Source of the DNA: Austropuccinia psidii
Taxonomy: Eukaryota > Basidiomycota > Pucciniomycetes > Pucciniales > Sphaerophragmiaceae
DNA length: 64,000 nt
Direction of reading: 5' to 3'
Assembly (NCBI GenBank): GCA_023105745.1
Contig: JALGQZ010000003.1
Span: 43,548,185-43,612,184 of the forward strand
The notes under the pieces are model-generated. The model ran no database searches. It was not told the DNA's origin and saw only the letters and a list, made by a program, of their open reading frames with translations. The translations under genes and the position numbers were made by a program. This document shows positions 10,073 through 20,153 of this stretch, piece after piece. Numbering within the stretch: position 1 is the first letter of the stretch; every line of letters starts with the position of its first letter.

Positions 10073-10636
10073 ATGCAAGATTGCAGACCTGTCTCCATGC
10101 CACTTCAACCAAACAGTCACTATTTGCCTGCAACCAATGAAGAAGCTCTTGAGCTCAAAAAACTTGCAGTCAACTACCAAAGTTCTATTGGTAGTATTAA
10201 CTACTTAAGCATGGCAACACAACCTGATCTCTCAAATGCAATAAGTTTTCTATCTTAGTTCCTATAAAACCCAGGCATCACTCATTGGCTTGGATTTCTC
10301 CATGTCTTATGGTATCTGAGGGGTTTGCCCAAGGTAGGACTCCTGTACTCCAAGGGCCGCTGCATATAGCCATTCTGACTGGGGGAACTTTTGTGTGAGT
10401 AGAAGATCTGAAACAGGATATCTTTCAACTCTTAATGACTTCCTTGTGCTGTGGAAGACCTGGAAACAACCCTCTGTCTCTTTATTAACTGTAGAAGCTG
10501 AGTATAAAGCCCTTGGTGATATAACTTCTGAGCTTCTCTGGATTTGTCAATGGGTGGAAAAATGTTATATTTTTTCAAAAACTGATCCTATTCTGGCTCA
10601 TGAATACAACTACAGCTGAATCAATGCAGCCAATGG
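10073..10636 (+). pseudogene. Copia RT C-terminus and RNase H, first part
   Basis: 10073-10258 carries the 'C.PVSMPL' and YQSSIGSINYLSMATQPDLS block that follows RT in Copia Pol. 10395-10619 carries RNase H residues SRRSETGYLSTLN and SLLTVEAEYKALGDITSELLW. The coding sequence is cut at 10637 by the solo LTR and resumes after 12064. Confidence 0.75.
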
Positions 10637-10641
10637 GGACT

Positions 10642-12059
10642 TGTCAGCCTGTGACTCAAAACCAGAGCACAACAATGACAGCCAAATACCATAAACCAAT
10701 GGTAAAGCTAAGATAGCACCAAAACATGGAGCTGATCCAAACCATCTCAAAAGGAATCAAAAGAAAGAGGAAAATAACCTGTTTCCAAATATACAAGTCC
10801 CATAATCATAGGAAAAAGAATAACAGAGTTATTCCTGCTCAAAGTTGTTGCTGAGCATAAACCTCAATTTTCACCTCTCATATGAAGTCCTGAGGAAGAG
10901 GCTTAAACCCAGAAAATGGGTATTCAAATTGAAGCTCCAAGTCAGGACTATCCAATGGTACTAACCAAATTGAGCTAACAGCAAAAATACAGAATTTGTG
11001 GCCAAAATAAGGCCAAATAAGGGTGAGTAAAATATTCACCTCTCATCTAACTTCTACAGTCTTAGTGTGAGATACTTAAAGTGGGTTATTTTTGGAAAGA
11101 GAACAATCAGGGATATCTGATGGCACCATTCATTTCCCCATATATCATCTAGAAAAAAATGTCTGGAGCAGGAAAGCTCCATACAGATATTGAGAAAATC
11201 ATATATTTTAAAAACAAAAATTGTACATGGAATAACTTTTCCATATCTAATTGTACCCATACAAAATGATGCACCATTGTGTAAATCTCATTAAGGGCTA
11301 CACAATGAACCAACTATGAGCTCAATATCTCAAAACTCACAAATTTATAGCAGTTTTAAGGCTAAAATCCCACAATTGGTCCAATACACCTTTTCTTTGG
11401 GATAAGATTCCATAACCATAATTATGAGGTGTCAAACAGACAATGAAGCATTTCTATACTTCAGTTCCTCATGGTTCATCAAATACAGGGGTTAAATACA
11501 GGTTCTGTACAGCAATCTACATGTCATACACATCCAAAGAGGGCTGTGTGGTCCCCAGATGAAAATTTTCACCCTGTATTTGTGAAAGCTGCCCAGATAT
11601 GGTTTTGAAGCCACATCTGAGCCCAATAAGGAGTATACAGGCCTTGCAGAAACTACAAGCCAGTACTCTTAAGTGAGAATCTTCACTTCATCCATGTGAA
11701 ATGGTCTAGAGGACCTTTTCACCCAATTTTAGGATAAAAAGGGACCTTTCTCTTCCCAAAAGAGGAATCCCCATCCTGATGTTAAATTCCTAGGTGGTAA
11801 AAATGTCAAAAACATTTATACTTTTGGAAAATAAACAGTTATAATGATAATTTTAATTATTGTAGTATTTATTATTGTAACCCAACAGATAAACACTGCA
11901 TCCAGGGCTTTCAACAGTGCTCATCAACACTCAAAATCTTCAGTAAAGTTCTTATTGAGGCTCTTCAAAACCTTTTTTTAACTATTTTTATCCTTGTCAC
12001 AGCCACAGTTAGAGTTATGCATAGTATTTTGATACCTCTATCATAGACTCAGCCTGACA
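10642..12059 (+). mobile_element. Solo LTR, 1.4-kb family (copy 1), nested in Copia
   Basis: 1418 bp starting TGTCAGCCTGTGACTC and ending GACTCAGCCTGACA, flanked by perfect 5-bp target duplications GGACT (10637-10641, 12060-12064). No coding potential. The same unit recurs at 27463-28860 and, reversed, at 41471-42887. TG...CA ends, a 5-bp duplication and a size typical of Gypsy LTRs favour a solo LTR. Because the ends also form a 6-bp inverted repeat (TGTCAG/CTGACA), a non-coding DNA element cannot be excluded. Confidence 0.8.
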
Positions 12060-12064
12060 GGACT

Positions 12065-12265
12065 GCAATGTCAACAACAAATGCATGAAGCACATCAATA
12101 TTAAACTACATTTAATTAAAGAGGTCATTCATTCATCCATTATACAACTCAGCTATACTCCAACCTCCACAATTCTAGCTAGCTTTCTGAAAAAGTTAGT
12201 TCCTCACCCTACCCTATCCAGAGCACTCTCTCAATTGAGTTTCATGCAACTAAGTGTGAGGGGGA
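12065..12265 (+). pseudogene. Copia RNase H tail, after the nested solo LTR
   Basis: The frame opening at 12085 encodes KHINIKLHLIKEVI, the Copia RNase H C-terminal 'KHIDIR.HFI.E' block, then a Thr/Leu-rich tail running to the purine tract before the 3' LTR. Its separation from 10636 by the TSD-flanked solo LTR shows that the latter is a secondary insertion. Confidence 0.75.
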
Positions 12266-12746
12266 TGTTGAAAATCATCTTAATATAGAACAAGATGATG
12301 GCCACTCCTAGCCACAACTCCAAAAAATTACCCAAGTGCCAAAGATCAGGTGCACATCAATTCACATCACTAAGCAACAATTAATTCACCTTATAAGCCT
12401 GTTCCTCTACCTGAATCAGGGGACAACCATCCCCTTCTCTTCTCTTTGACTTCTGATTTCTTTTCTCATTATTTTCCCTTCCTTACTTCTTTCTTTAGTC
12501 CTCTCATTTGTTTTTGTTTTTATTAATTGACTCTGATTCAGGTTTAGTCGAAATCATACTAATCTCTCATTAAAGTAATTAAACTGATCATTGTCATTGT
12601 GCTTAGTAGCCATTGTAGTTGTATAAGCAGTTCATCATTAATATTGTACGGTGTTATCCACCCTTAGATACATCCTAATACTCTCACTCATTATGTTTTG
12701 GATCACTGGTTAACATAATAATACTCCTTAGTTTTAACCCCTGACA
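12266..12746 (+). repeat. Copia 3' LTR
   Basis: 481 bp, similar along its whole length to 6524-7056, ending CCCCTGACA directly before the second GTATG target copy at 12747-12751. It is preceded by the purine tract GAGGGGGA. Confidence 0.9.
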
Positions 12747-12751
12747 GTATG

Positions 12752-13350
12752 TACTCTTCCTATGTCTGATTCTTGTAATAATCCTTCACCCAAACCTTGA
12801 AGCCACCTTCCACAAAGCTTCAATTTGCTGTTACCATCATGTGGTGCAATACGTAATCATAGGTTTTAATGTAAGAGTTTCTTTGTCAACATTCGCCAAA
12901 TACATGACCTTTTTATACACAAAGAAGCCTGTTTGTATATTCCACCATGCTTGACAATTGGTAAAGTTTTCTGGAAATCCCCTGAAAAAAGAACTGATAT
13001 ACCTCCAAAAGGCATTTCAGACTTCCGCAAGTCCCTGAATGAACAATTGACAGCTTCAATTGCATACCAATGTTGCATTGAAATTTCATCCCGTATGAGG
13101 ATCTTTGTGGGTTTAAGATGTCTTGAGCATGCATCTTTTGGAAACAAACTACAAATTAAATCCTCGTGCACTTTCAGCGGAATTGCAAATGTGGAATGGG
13201 CTGTTGTTCTATTGATTAATAATGAGGCTTAAATTCCAGAAGCACAAATTGAATCTACTTGTATGTTCAGTTCTTTCCATTCTTGGAAAATACCGTTTAA
13301 CAGATATGTCTTTCCAGAGCCACCTCAAGGAATGGCTATTTGAAAAATTT
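12752..13350 (-). pseudogene. Helitron Pif1-like helicase, N-terminal half (broken)
   Basis: The minus strand carries Walker A as GGSGKT near 13320 (preceded by a stop where family members have Gly), a linker, then Walker B as ILIRDEIS with the following FGGISVLFSGDFQKTLP block typical of Pif1/Helitron helicases (ORF 13171-12866). Nonsense codons occur just before Walker A, near 13235, and after 12866. Beyond these the frame runs on through GRWLQGLGEG to the Copia insertion. Removing the Copia element and one GTATG copy brings the two halves into one frame, so the gene was intact across this point before the insertion. Confidence 0.8.
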
Positions 13351-13549
13351 AATTTGCACTATTCAAAAAATTCGTCTTCAAATTTGAATTTTTGAACCAC
13401 AAAATGAAAACCAAAAAAATCGAAAAAAAAAGAAAAAAAGGATAAATTCAAATTTTTCAACCCCCAAATCAAAATTTGAATCCAAAAATTTTGAATTTCC
13501 ATTGAAAACATGATTTATGCCAAGAATTAATTAACTATAAGAATTGAAA
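13351..13549. other. AT-rich low-complexity block
   Basis: Runs of AAATTTGAA/TTCAAATTT type sequence and a poly-A stretch near 13420-13440. No gene. Confidence 0.5.
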
Positions 13550-13865
13550 AATGCCATTTCTTGCATCAGCAACAGCATAACAATGACATGGCAATGCCAT
13601 AAATCATATTAACAGTACCATTTATGGCATCAACAGTGACATAAAAGCGCCATAAATGGTATCAACAATGACATAGAAATTCCATTTATGGCATTTATGG
13701 AATTAATTATGGAACTAACAATGGCATAAATTTAATTTCTATGTCATTTTTTATGGCATAAATCATGGCATTTATGCCATTTTTAAAATTAAAAATGCCA
13801 AAAATGGCATCAACAATGGCATTTATGAAATTTATAGAATAAACAATGCCATAAATGGGGTTTTT
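13550..13865. repeat. Imperfect ATGGCAT/ATGCCAT minisatellite-like block
   Basis: CCATAAATGGCAT, ATCAACAATGGCAT and their variants recur every 12-25 bp in both orientations (for example near 13600, 13660, 13700, 13800), giving many nested short inverted repeats. A related block lies at 29070-29290; both are followed after a short distance by a CAGGGGYCC-type sequence (13875, 29320), so they appear to belong to one dispersed repeat. Confidence 0.6.
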
Positions 13866-13954
13866 CCCAATACAGGGGTCCTTTTAGCTACATTCTAGTT
13901 GAAAAAAAATCCTTTTGTCAATGTGTAGATTTACTAAATAATTACATATTTTTG

Positions 13955-15260
13955 AATTAATTAAAATTAATTAAAATTAATTAAAATTAATTAAAATTAA
14001 TTAAAATTAATTAAAATTAATTAAAATTAATTAAAATTAATTAAAATTAATTAAAATTAATTAAAATTAATTAAAATTAATTAAAATTAATTAAAATTAA
14101 TTAAAATTAATTAAAATTAATTAAAATTAATTAAAATTAATTAAAATTAATTAAAATTAATTAAAATTAATTAAAATTAATTAAAATTAATTAAAATTAA
14201 TTAAAATTAATTAAAATTAATTAAAATTAATTAAAATTAATTAAAATTAATTAAAATTAATTAAAATTAATTAAAATTAATTAAAATTAATTAAAATTAA
14301 TTAAAATTAATTAAAATTAATTAAAATTAATTAAAATTAATTAAAATTAATTAAAATTAATTAAAATTAATTAAAATTAATTAAAATTAATTAAAATTAA
14401 TTAAAATTAATTAAAATTAATTAAAATTAATTAAAATTAATTAAAATTAATTAAAATTAATTAAAATTAATTAAAATTAATTAAAATTAATTAAAATTAA
14501 TTAAAATTAATTAAAATTAATTAAAATTAATTAAAATTAATTAAAATTAATTAAAATTAATTAAAATTAATTAAAATTAATTAAAATTAATTAAAATTAA
14601 TTAAAATTAATTAAAATTAATTAAAATTAATTAAAATTAATTAAAATTAATTAAAATTAATTAAAATTAATTAAAATTAATTAAAATTAATTAAAATTAA
14701 TTAAAATTAATTAAAATTAATTAAAATTAATTAAAATTAATTAAAATTAATTAAAATTAATTAAAATTAATTAAAATTAATTGAAATTAATTAAAATTAA
14801 TTAAAATTAATTAAAATTAATTAAAATTAATTAAAATTAATTAAAATTAATTAAAATTAATTAAAATTAATTAAAATTAATTAAAATTAATTAAAATTAA
14901 TTAAAATTAATTAAAATTAATTGAAATTAATTAAAATTAATTAAAATTAATTAAAATTAATTAAAATTAATTAAAATTAATTAAAATTAATTAAAATTAA
15001 TTAAAATTAATTAAAATTAATTAAAATTAATTAAAATTAATTAAAATTAATTAAAATTAATTAAAATTAATTGAAATTAATTAAAATTAATTAAAATTAA
15101 TTAAAATTAATTAAAATTAATTAAAATTAATTAAAATTAATTAAAATTAATTAAAATTAATTAAAATTAATTAAAATTAATTAAAATTAATTAAAATTAA
15201 TTAAAATTAATTGAAATTAATTAAAATTAATTAAAATTAATTAAAATTAATGAAAATCAA
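13955..15260. repeat. Decamer satellite array (TTAAAATTAA unit, about 129 copies)
   Basis: A 10-bp unit TTAAAATTAA repeats without interruption in exact register from 13961 to 15250 (129 units), with degenerate units at both edges. Only four units differ, all by the same A-to-G change at position 3 (14783, 14923, 15073, 15213). The unit contains only A and T apart from these. Array length in an assembly may be unreliable. Confidence 0.95.
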
Positions 15261-15270
15261 TTAAAATTTT

Positions 15271-17185
15271 GTGTTAGGTTTCAAACTAAAATCCCAGATG
15301 CATGTGATTTGGTCAAATTACCAGGGGACTCAGTTAAAATGCCATGTTATTTACACATAAAAAAACCAGGATTTAGTGTTGGGATTTGGGTTCCAAATCC
15401 CATGTTATTTTGAGGCGGGATTTGGTGACTTTGACACCCCCTAATAAGAAGGAAGAAATCAATAAATGAAGGAGTAATGAGTAAAAATAAATAAATGAAA
15501 CATAAATAATAAACATTCAATGAATCATTTTTAAATTAACCAATATTAATAGTGATGCATTAATCAGTTGAATTCAAATTAATTCATCAGTTATAATTGA
15601 CAAGTGCTATTAACAAGTCATCATAATAAAATTATTCATAAAGAATAAATAATAAAAAGAAATAACAAACTATTAAGCCATCAATAATAACAAATGAAAT
15701 AATAATGAATCTAAAATGAAAAAACATGATAAAAATAATCAAAATGAATCATTATTGAATTATGAAGATATAAGAAGGATTCGTCAATTAACTATATCCA
15801 AATTCATTCACAATTTATTATTGATGAGCTTAATAAATACACCATTATAGAAATATAAATAAATAATAAATAAGAGATAAATAATCACATGAAATAAAAA
15901 ACCATTGATCCATCAATAATAAAAAATAAAACTAATAAATAATAAATTAGTGAAATCAAGAAATTAATCAACAAATTAATAAATTTGGAAAAAATGACTA
16001 AATAAAAAAGAAATTATAAGTAAATAAGATATAAATAATAAAAAACCCATGGATCATTTTTTAATTATGAAATTATAATCGCATTTCATATAATGTAGAA
16101 TAAATCAATAAGATAATCAATTAAAAATGGATAAATAATATATCCAGAATGAAGAGATAATAAGTTATTAAGCAATAAGTTACAAATGATATTTAAATAA
16201 TAAAGTAATAAATTAATTAATAATAACAAATAGTTTCAAATAAAAATAAATTCCAAATTTCAAATAATAAATAAATATGGAAAGCCAAAAACAGAAAATT
16301 AAGCAATAAAGATTGAAAATAAACAAATGGTAAAAATAAAAATTAAGTGATAAATGAGTAACAAAAGCTCAAAACTTCATTCTAATTAATTTTAACTGAT
16401 TATAATTAGCTATAATTACTTTTCATCCATTTTAATTTGATTAAATTCTAATTAATTTTCATGATTTTTTATTTTTTATTTTATTTTATTCAAATGTATA
16501 CATTTTTATTAAATATAATCTTCATTAGGATTGATTGATTTTCTAAAATGCTTAATGAATATCCATTTGTAATTAAGTTTAACCAATTGTGATTAACTAA
16601 TTTTAACAGATCTCAGTAACTTTTATTCAATTTTGATGTTTTTTGATTTTTGTTTTGTAATTTAAATTCTTTTGAATGAATTATAATAATAAATGCATTA
16701 ATAATAAGTAAACAAATAAATAAAATTGGTTATATTCAAATTTATGCTTTACTTATAATTCTTAGCTTCAATAAATACTTAATTACAAAAAATATAAATG
16801 AATAATAAAATGGAATTAAACACATTTAATCCAAACAGAATATATAAGAAATACAAATAAAACACATAATTAATAAAAGAATAAATAAAAAAAAAATATT
16901 ATAAAATTAAAAATAAACAACACAAATATAAATTAATGATAAAATAAGATAAAAAACAATTATCCCATAAATAATAAAAAATGAAAATACAAAATAAAAA
17001 CCCAAAAAAAAGGAAGGAACTGATGAATAAATGAATGAATAATAACTAAACACTAAATAAATGAAACATAAATAATAAACTAATAATGAATCATTATTAA
17101 ATTATTCAATTATAATAGTGATTTATCGGTAATCTATATTCAAATTCAACCATAATTTTTATTTGATAAGTGAAATGAATAAGTC
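15271..17185. repeat. AT-rich non-coding block with an internal ~1.57-kb duplication
   Basis: No ORF of note. Sequence at about 15441-15650 (AAGGAAGAAATCAATAAATG..., AAACATAAATAATAAAC, TAATAGTGAT...) reappears, diverged, at about 17006-17185 and continues after Gypsy A at 27265. A variant of the same ATGAATCATTATT motif occurs at 15744. 15290-15425 is a less AT-rich segment with two ATCCCA(G/T) copies, which I do not recognise. Confidence 0.55.
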
Positions 17186-19012
17186 TGTGAGCCTCAGAGG
17201 TAATTTCATATACCCAAAGGACCACAAATACAAAATTAAGATATTAATATAAATAAAATAAATTTATTTATATTATTAAAATAAAAATCAAAATATAAAT
17301 ATAAAATTATATTCAAAATAAAAAAAATTAATTACAACTTAAAAATAAAATTACATTAAATTTTGGAATTATAAAATTACATTTATACTTCAAAAAAATT
17401 AAGTAAAAATGAAATTTTAACAAAATAGTAAAAAATTAAATAAATTTGGAAAAAAGTTAAATAAAAATTATTATAACTTTTTATCCAAAAATAAACATAT
17501 AAAAATCATTTCACCATTGGATTCCTCATAAAAAATCAGGTGGGGTCACCTCTGAGTGAAATTCTTGTAGCTCAACTCTAAATAAGCTTAAATTAAGTTT
17601 TTAGTATTTTCAATACAAAAGTTGAAAATCCTCAAAACTTTAATTTAACTCACACCACATGTGGTGTTAACCATCAATTTTTGTGTTAAAATTGAGGTGT
17701 TGTGTTTAGTTTAGAAGTTATGAGGAATTGAAGTATTTTCAATTGAATTCAATTGAAATGTCAAAATGTGCGCATTTATTACATAAGTGAGCTTTGATTT
17801 ACATATGAGGTATCAATTATTACTGTATTGTACTGTACAATTGAATTGAATTACATATGTAAATTATAAGTATAATACATGATGAGGAATTAAAGGAAAA
17901 ATAAATTGGAAAGATTAAATTTGGGGGGGAAAAGGAACTCCAGCTCTAAGGGGGAGCTAGGCCCCCAAAGTCCTGGCTGACAGGCGTGGGATGTCAAAAT
18001 TAACGCAAAAGTTCATCACTTTTGGCCTGGAATTGAGTTACAGGGTCTGTGGACTCAATTGATGATGAGGTTTTGATACCAACTGGGGTAGTTTTAGCTG
18101 TTGCCAAGAGGGTAAAACTACCCTTAAGATAAAACCATCATAGTAAAAACAGTTTTAACTTGTTTCTACGTCTCTTACACACATTCTGACGTGTTTTGAA
18201 GGCTCTAGACCAGGTATTGCTATAGTAATGGCTGATTTAAGGGTCTAAAATGGCTAAAAATGGCTTGAACCAGCTCTTTTTGGTCTAAATCAGGGTTCAA
18301 TGATGCCATAGTTGGCTTTTCTGTTGTCAGACTGTTTTTCACGACTGACAAGAGTAAATTTCACTTTTGGAGTAAGAAAATTGATGGCTATAAAAGAATT
18401 TCTTCTTTGCCCCACTTTTCTCTTCATGTTAGAATCTTTTCCTTTTATAATTAGTTTAAACATTGTTAAACCAATCAATAAAAGATTCCAACCACCTTTA
18501 TTAAATCATTTTAAAGCTTTTAAACACGTGAAAAATCATTATAATCATTGTTTGTAGCTCTTGTAATCATTTTTACCCCTGAACCACCGCAAAAGTGAAT
18601 TAAAGCATCTTTCATCACTGTAAACTTTGTCACTTTGTTTCCAAATTCACTCTGGTCACTTTTGGGCGTGTTTTCTCTTTAATATTCTTTTCCAAGACTT
18701 TGTTCTTTAATTAATTGCTTGCAGTTCTTTGCTCAATTAATTCCAATTGAAATTGCTCTTGAAGAAATTTCTTTTGTAGCCTTAAAATATCTCTTGTAGA
18801 GTATTTTTTGGATAAATTTTTATTGTTGGTAAAACAATAAATCTTTATAATATTATTGTTTTATACTAATAAAGCTATAAACAATAAATTTGGCATGTTT
18901 TCTCTTAAAAATAATATTCTTTACTATTTTTAATTGATTTTTACCTTACACAAATTTTGAGGACAGGAAAAGTACTTGATTTTTAATCAAAGTTTCATAA
19001 CCACTCCTTACA
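17186..19012 (+). repeat. Gypsy A 5' LTR
   Basis: 1827 bp, TGTGAGCCTCAGAGG...CCACTCCTTACA. A TATA box TATAAAAG lies at 18389-18396, which would put the transcription start in the last third of the LTR. Short ORFs at 18290-18557 recur in both LTRs only because the LTRs are copies. The first ~400 bp are extremely AT-rich. Confidence 0.95.
18389..18396 (+). promoter_or_regulatory. Gypsy A LTR TATA box
   Basis: TATAAAAG, preserved in the 3' LTR at 26641-26648. It is the only canonical TATA in a GC-balanced part of the LTR, so it is the likely core promoter of the element. Confidence 0.55.
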
Positions 19013-19251
19013 TTTGGGGGCCCAGCCGTGATATTTTACCTGTGACATATTTTTTTTACTCTTTTTAAATCTTTTTTCTTATATTGAAAAATTTAAAAAC
19101 ATATAAAAAATACTTATAATTCAAAAAGACCCATAAAAAATGATTTTTTTTATTATAAGTGAGGCTTATATTTTTCATTTCTTTTTTTTGAAATAACCTT
19201 TTTTTTACTTAATTAATTGGCTTTTTTTCATTGATTTTAGTGTCTGCCAAC
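19013..19251 (+). promoter_or_regulatory. Gypsy A leader with candidate primer-binding site
   Basis: Two bases after the LTR end, TGGGGGCCCAGCC begins at 19015, where a tRNA primer-binding site (starting TGG) is expected; the tRNA cannot be named by eye. The leader then becomes T-rich. It ends with a polypyrimidine-like CTTTTTTTCATTGATTTTAG just before the first ATG at 19252, which looks like a 3' splice site. Confidence 0.5.
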
Positions 19252-20153
19252 ATGGTAAGACAAGAAAACATTGAAACAGCCTCAACAGTCACCAGCATTA
19301 TTCCTGCCAGTACTATTAATTCAGACCATAATAGTACTGTTATTGTGACTCAAAATAACCAACCTGAACCAATATCTTCTGAATTGATTAACTTGGACAT
19401 AAGTAATACCCTTCAGAAAGTTAAGAATTTGGCCAATAGTAAGTTTTTTTGACGTAAAAATACTATTTTAAGCCTTTTTAACCATAATTATGCCTTCAAC
19501 CAGGTCAGGAGCCAGCTATAACCCCTCAAGCAGCTCCCAGAAAGGTAATAGACGTGATTATGGCAGAGGCCAATCAGGTGCAGAAGGAAAAGGGTCAGTT
19601 GATGACTTCCAAGCAACTAAAATGGGTCATTCTGAAGCTGATAATACCATTTTACCTTCAAAAAGAGCTGATACTGCCACAAAAAGCCTCTGTGGACATA
19701 TACAAAGCCAGCCACAGTGCATACAACAATGCACTTCAATTAAAGGAGTACCAGATCCTTGCAAACCTGTGGAAGAATTGCATGAATTCTTACCTAACTG
19801 TGAGAAAATTCCTGGGCCATCCCAACACTTGCAAATTGCTCAATGGATGGCATCCATTGATGGAGAAGAAAAACATGATGCTTTTGACACTAGAATGGAG
19901 GAAAAGCAACCCTCCACCACCAAAGCAAGTGCCAAAAACAGCCCCAGTGGCCATCAGCAGCAATTGCAACATGAAAAAGCAGCCACAAGTTCCAAACAAG
20001 GGCAAAGGGAAGGCACCAGCCCCAAAACCTTACAGCCAAGGATACAGGATTCCAAAGATTCAGAAGGATGCCATGGAAAATGTATTTCAGATGGCCAGAG
20101 CCATGATGGAATTACAGAAGAAGGAGGAAGCCAGATTAAGACTCCAGAAATGA
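19252..20153 (+). CDS. Gypsy A spliced leader ORF (278 codons, one intron)
   Basis: Exon 1 (19252-19438) begins [12 protein letters not shown] 65-nt intron (19439-19503) has donor GTAAGT and acceptor CAACCAG. Exon 2 (19504-20153) continues in frame to a TGA at 20151-20153. The joined product of 278 aa is Thr/Ser/Asn-rich at the start, then basic and helical ([32 protein letters not shown]), with a Pro/Lys-rich linker and a C-terminal helix containing [19 protein letters not shown]. It overlaps the first 220 codons of the long gag-pol frame in another phase. The C-terminal block has a clear same-frame counterpart in Gypsy C (63420-63350 region, minus), so this frame seems to be the one conserved as protein. 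Probably a Gag-type or accessory structural protein; function unknown. Confidence 0.6.

Larger units (their letters stand above)
6524..12746 (+). mobile_element. Ty1/Copia LTR retrotransposon, decayed, inserted in the Helitron helicase
   Basis: LTRs begin TGTTGAAAATC and end TAACA/TGACA. The element is bounded by a perfect 5-bp target duplication, GTATG (6519-6523 and 12747-12751). A purine tract GAGGGGGA (12258-12265) precedes the 3' LTR. Domains in the order Gag, protease, integrase, RT, RNase H place it in the Copia superfamily. All domains are broken by stops and frameshifts, and the two LTRs differ by many substitutions and indels (533 versus 481 bp), so this is an old copy. A 1.4-kb solo LTR sits inside its RNase H region. 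Confidence 0.9.
5653..13350 (-). mobile_element. Helitron (partial), split by a nested Copia element
   Basis: The element runs on the minus strand. From upstream to downstream it has the helicase front half (about 13350-12752), the inserted Copia element with its target duplication, the helicase back half (6518-5765), and then a Helitron-type 3' end: a GC hairpin, an 8-nt spacer, CTAG, and a following T. The upstream part beyond about 13350, which should carry the Rep domain and the 5' TC end, is missing or beyond recognition. The helicase has several nonsense codons, so this copy is dead as an autonomous element. Confidence 0.75.

Noticed and set aside
13955..15260. CRISPR-like or telomeric repeat array
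   Set aside because: Units are contiguous 10-mers without spacers, so it is not a CRISPR array; the unit lacks the G-rich fungal telomere motif (TTAGGG type).
18290..18557. Short ORFs present twice (also at 26542-26818)
   Set aside because: They recur only because the two LTRs of Gypsy A are copies; no start context or selection evidence.
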